From Clostridia bacterium (GTDB lineage Bacteria; Bacillota; Clostridia; Christensenellales; CAG-917), in assembly GCA_900769205.1 (NCBI GenBank), contig CAAGFS010000114.1:1-8446 (forward strand): a stretch of DNA of 8,446 nucleotides, in the 5' to 3' direction. The position numbers and the translations under genes are program-made. Positions within the stretch are counted from its first letter, which is position 1, and each line of letters begins with the position of its first letter. Shown piece after piece: positions 5,900 to 8,446 of the stretch. Below the pieces are notes generated by a model. It was not told the origin of the DNA and searched no databases. It worked only from the letters and a program-made list of their open reading frames with translations.

Positions 5900-5936
5900 T
5901 GCCTGATTGACAACCGCTTTGAGTGCTTTTGCGGTT

Positions 5937-7154
5937 TCAGTTATACTTTTTTTCAAGGGCAAGCCTTATCTCGCTTATGAAATCGCGGGTGTTGAGCGCC
6001 GTCACGGCGGTTGGGTCGTCGGTGAGCAGGACAAGGTCTTTGGTCAATTTGCCCGCGTTCATCACGTCTTTGCAGGCGTTTTCCAAGTTGCCTGCAAACT
6101 CGCAAAGGGCGGGGATCGAGTCAAGTTCACCGCGTTTGCGCAAAGCGCCCGTCCAGGCAAAAACGGTTGCAATCGGGTTGGTTGAAGTTTCTTCGCCCTG
6201 CAAATATCTGTAATAGTGTCTTGTCACGGTGCCGTGCGCCGCCTCGTACTCGTATTTTCCGTCGGGGGAAACGAGCACCGAGGTCATCATGGCAAGAGAG
6301 CCGAACGCTGTTGAAATCATATCGCTCATCACGTCGCCGTCGTAGTTTTTGAGCGCCCATACGAAACCGCCTTCGCTGCGTATAACGCGCGCGACCGCGT
6401 CGTCTATGAGCGTGTAGAAGTAGGTTATGCCCGCTTGCTCGAAAAGAGTTTTGTAGTGTTGATCGTATATGCGTTGGAAGATGAACTTGAACGTCTGGTC
6501 GTACTGCTTGGATATTGTGTCCTTTGCGGAAAACCAAAGGTCCTGACCGACGGAAAGCGCGTACTTGAAGCAGGAGTGCGCAAAGGATTCGATGGACGAG
6601 TCCTTGTTGTACTGACCTTGCAACACGCCGGGACATTCGAAATCGTATATCGTACGGCGGAAGCGTTCGTTGCCGTTTTCGTCGGAAAAAACGAGTTCGG
6701 CTTTGCCTTTTTCTTCGTTTCTGAACTCGGTTGCCTTGTACACGTCCCCGTATGCGTGACGGGCGATGGTTATCGGCTTTTTCCATTTTCTGACCGCGGG
6801 CTTTATGCTGTCGATGAGTATCGGGGTGCGGAACACCGTGCCGTCGAGTATGGCGCGGATGGTGCCGTTGGGGCTTTTCCACATCTCGGACAGGTTGTAT
6901 TCTTCAACGCGTTGCATATTGGGGGTTATCGTGGCGCATTTGACGGCAACGCCGTATTTTTTGGTGGCGTACGCGCTGTCAATCGTCACTTGGTCTTTGG
7001 TCTTTTCTCTGTTTTCAAGCCCCAGATCGTAATATTCGGTTTTGAGATCGACAAAGGGGAGAATAAGCTCGTCCTTTATCATTTTCCAAAGCACGCGTGT
7101 CATCTCGTCGCCGTCCATCTCGACGAGCGGTGTTGTCATATTGATTTTTTTCAT
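5937..7154 (-). CDS. icd: NADP-dependent isocitrate dehydrogenase, eukaryotic-like dimeric type
   Basis: A 405-residue cytosolic enzyme converting isocitrate and NADP to 2-oxoglutarate, CO2 and NADPH. Length and sequence match the IDH1/IDH2-like subfamily rather than the E. coli-type Icd. Substrate residues are visible in SPNGTIRAILDGTVFR (S94, N96, R100, R109) and IARHAYGD (R132). Metal-binding aspartates lie in LIDDAV (D251) and YDGDVMSD (D274, D278), and a catalytic Lys in the KDTISKQYD segment (K211). NADP preference follows from HGTVTRHY (R312, H313) and TSTNPIA (N326), by analogy with human IDH1. Nothing essential is missing. The start ATG has AAGGAG 8 nt upstream, inside the end of the aconitase gene; only 2 nt separate the two genes, so they are cotranscribed and probably coupled. 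The pair makes 2-oxoglutarate for glutamate synthesis. Confidence 0.97.
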   Translation of the reverse strand: MKKINMTTPLVEMDGDEMTRVLWKMIKDELILPFVDLKTEYYDLGLENREKTKDQVTIDSAYATKKYGVAVKCATITPNMQRVEEYNLSEMWKSPNGTIRAILDGTVFRTPILIDSIKPAVRKWKKPITIARHAYGDVYKATEFRNEEKGKAELVFSDENGNERFRRTIYDFECPGVLQGQYNKDSSIESFAHSCFKYALSVGQDLWFSAKDTISKQYDQTFKFIFQRIYDQHYKTLFEQAGITYFYTLIDDAVARVIRSEGGFVWALKNYDGDVMSDMISTAFGSLAMMTSVLVSPDGKYEYEAAHGTVTRHYYRYLQGEETSTNPIATVFAWTGALRKRGELDSIPALCEFAGNLENACKDVMNAGKLTKDLVLLTDDPTAVTALNTRDFISEIRLALEKKYN

Positions 7155-7156
7155 TT

Positions 7157-8446
7157 TCAGTTCTCCTTAACGGCGGTGTATGCCAAAAGCCCGCCGGCTT
7201 TGAGTATTCGTTGTGCGCGCAAAGTGAAGTCGCAAACGAGCGGGATGTCCTTTCCCGTGGTGAGATTGCGCGCGATAGTCCTTCCGCTTGACAATCCCTG
7301 CCATACGTCTTCTATCAATATCTCGTCCCCTTGCGAAATCGAGTCGTAATCTCCGTCGTTTTCAAACGTCAGGGGCAAAATACCCGCGTTTATAAGGTTT
7401 GCCGCGTGTATTCTCGCAAAACTCTTTGCAATCACCGCTCTCACGCCGAGATACAGCGGTACGAGCGCGGCGTGCTCTCTCGACGAGCCCTGTCCGTAGT
7501 TTGCACCGCCCACGATTATGCTCGTGCCCATCTGCTTTGCCCTTTGCGGAAACGTTGCGTCGCACACTTCGAAGCAGTATTCCGAAAGGCGGGGTATATT
7601 GGAGCGGTAGGGCAGTATCTTTGCGCCTGCGGGCATGATATGGTCGGTCGTGATATTGTCCCCGACCTTTATGGACACGCACGTGCGCAAGGTTTTGCCT
7701 TGCGGTACGGATTGGGGGAAGGGCTTTATGTTGGGACCTCTCAGAACCTGCACGTCGTCCGCGTCCTTTTCGTCCGCGGGTGCGATTATCGCCCCGTCGT
7801 CTATCTTAAACTTCTTGGGGAGAGAAACGTCCGGCATATCTCCGAGTTTTCTCGGGTCGGTTATCTTGCCTTCAAGCGCGGAGGCAACCGCCGTTTCGGG
7901 AGACACGAGATACACTTTTGCGTCGGCGGTTCCGCTTCTTCCGCGGAAATTGCGGTTGAAAGTGCGTAGGCTCACGCCGTTGGAGTTGGGAGAAAATCCC
8001 ATACCTATGCAAGGTCCGCACGCGCATTCGAGTATTCTTGCTCCGCTTGCGAGTATGTCCGATAGCGCGCCGCAATCGGACAGCATTGCCAACACTTGTT
8101 TCGAGCCGGGAGATATGGAAAGGCTCACGTTTTCGGCTATTTGTCTGCCTTTGAGCAACGCGGCGACTTTGAGCATATCCAAAAGGGACGAGTTGGTGCA
8201 AGAGCCTATGCACACCTGATTGACTTCGATCCCTTCAACGTCCTTTACGCTCGCCACGTTGTCGGGCATGTGGGGCATTGCAATCAAAGGTTCGAGCGCT
8301 GACAAATCCACGGTTATTTCCTTGTCGTAGGTTGCGTCTTCGTCGCTCGAAAGAGGAGTGAAATCCTTTTCGCGCCCCTGTGCTTTCAAAAACTCCGAAG
8401 TGACTTCGTCGGAGGGGAATATCGACGTTGTTGCGCCGAGTTCCGC
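7157..8446 (-). CDS. Aconitate hydratase, Aquifex-type, C-terminal two-thirds (5' end outside window)
   Basis: Isomerises citrate to isocitrate through cis-aconitate with a [4Fe-4S] cluster. The frame is open to the window edge and reads GATTSIFPSDE before the TTG at 8389, a conserved aconitase segment, so that TTG is not the start. About 429 residues are present; the family has roughly 640-660. Cluster ligands are visible: Cys in IGSCTNSS (residue 83 of the fragment) and two in ACGPCIGMG (143 and 146). The CIGMG form with FNRNFRGRSGT and KVYLVSPETA recalls the TIGR01342 (Aquifex-type) group; this is from memory. The C-terminal swivel domain carries TTDHIMPAG and GGANYGQGSSREHAAL, whose Ser and Arg contribute to the active site. 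It ends TGA 2 nt before icd. The promoter and any upstream partner, such as citrate synthase, lie outside the window. Confidence 0.95.
   Translation of the reverse strand, partial: AELGATTSIFPSDEVTSEFLKAQGREKDFTPLSSDEDATYDKEITVDLSALEPLIAMPHMPDNVASVKDVEGIEVNQVCIGSCTNSSLLDMLKVAALLKGRQIAENVSLSISPGSKQVLAMLSDCGALSDILASGARILECACGPCIGMGFSPNSNGVSLRTFNRNFRGRSGTADAKVYLVSPETAVASALEGKITDPRKLGDMPDVSLPKKFKIDDGAIIAPADEKDADDVQVLRGPNIKPFPQSVPQGKTLRTCVSIKVGDNITTDHIMPAGAKILPYRSNIPRLSEYCFEVCDATFPQRAKQMGTSIIVGGANYGQGSSREHAALVPLYLGVRAVIAKSFARIHAANLINAGILPLTFENDGDYDSISQGDEILIEDVWQGLSSGRTIARNLTTGKDIPLVCDFTLRAQRILKAGGLLAYTAVKEN
7163..7168 (-). promoter_or_regulatory. Ribosome binding site of icd
   Basis: AAGGAG on the minus strand, 8 nt before the ATG at 7154, located in the last codons of the aconitase gene. 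This fixes the first Met as the start rather than the Met at residue 6. Confidence 0.85.

Larger units (their letters stand above)
5595..5936. other. 342-bp intergenic region between icd and the HTH-acyltransferase gene
   Basis: From right to left the region holds the icd terminator (5875-5899), about 160 bp (5713-5874) in which nothing specific was recognised, a sigma-A-type promoter (5684-5712), and a leader of about 83 nt. The leader contains a small possible hairpin, CGGAA/TTCCG near 5645-5660, too short to call a riboswitch. A 99-codon minus-strand ORF (5614-5913) spans the terminator and promoter and is not considered a gene. Confidence 0.7.

Noticed and set aside
5614..5913. 99-codon minus-strand ORF between icd and the acyltransferase gene
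   Set aside because: It begins before the icd terminator, contains that hairpin and the next promoter, and has no good ribosome binding site or known motif.
6435..7349. 304-codon plus-strand ORF opposite icd and the end of the aconitase gene
   Set aside because: Antisense shadow crossing the boundary of two well-identified genes; no recognisable protein features.
8387..8389. TTG at 8389 as the start of the aconitase gene
   Set aside because: The frame continues to the window edge and encodes conserved aconitase sequence upstream of it, so this is an internal Leu codon.

Overview
The window looks like chromosomal DNA of a Bacillota (Clostridia-like) bacterium, probably an uncultured gut lineage. 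The grounds are near-consensus sigma-A promoters, AAGGAG ribosome binding sites, short tight operons, tandem NrnA-like DHH phosphoesterases, a zinc-ribbon membrane protein paired with a condensation-fold acyltransferase, and an aconitase/NADP-isocitrate dehydrogenase pair. The lineage is inferred from gene content and style only. No tRNA, rRNA, CRISPR array or mobile element was seen.

Layout. (1) 2-949, plus strand: the C-terminal part of a large secreted or surface protein built from beta-sandwich repeats, closed by a strong terminator that is followed by a run of 11 G. (2) 950-1238: convergent intergenic region holding that terminator and, for the opposite strand, a terminator hairpin nested inside a perfect 13-bp inverted repeat. 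(3) 1239-3189, minus strand: two adjacent, coupled DHH/DHHA1 phosphoesterase paralogues behind a TTGACT-17-TATTAT promoter. (4) 3430-5594, minus strand: a two-gene operon. The first gene encodes an XRE-type helix-turn-helix domain fused to a condensation-superfamily acyltransferase. The second, overlapping it by 4 nt, encodes a zinc-ribbon protein with about six membrane segments. The operon has its own promoter, again TTGACT-17-TATTAT, and a terminator. (5) 5937-8446, minus strand: NADP-dependent isocitrate dehydrogenase preceded by an aconitase cut off by the window edge, followed by a hairpin terminator.

How the genes work together. Aconitase and isocitrate dehydrogenase catalyse consecutive steps from citrate to 2-oxoglutarate, the oxidative branch that feeds glutamate synthesis and makes NADPH. 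The DHH pair probably clears short RNA oligonucleotides and/or pAp. The HTH-acyltransferase and its membrane partner are the least understood part: the architecture suggests an acyl-transfer enzyme tied to the membrane and carrying its own DNA-binding-like module, but no substrate can be read from the sequence. The three minus-strand blocks are separate transcription units with no evident functional link.
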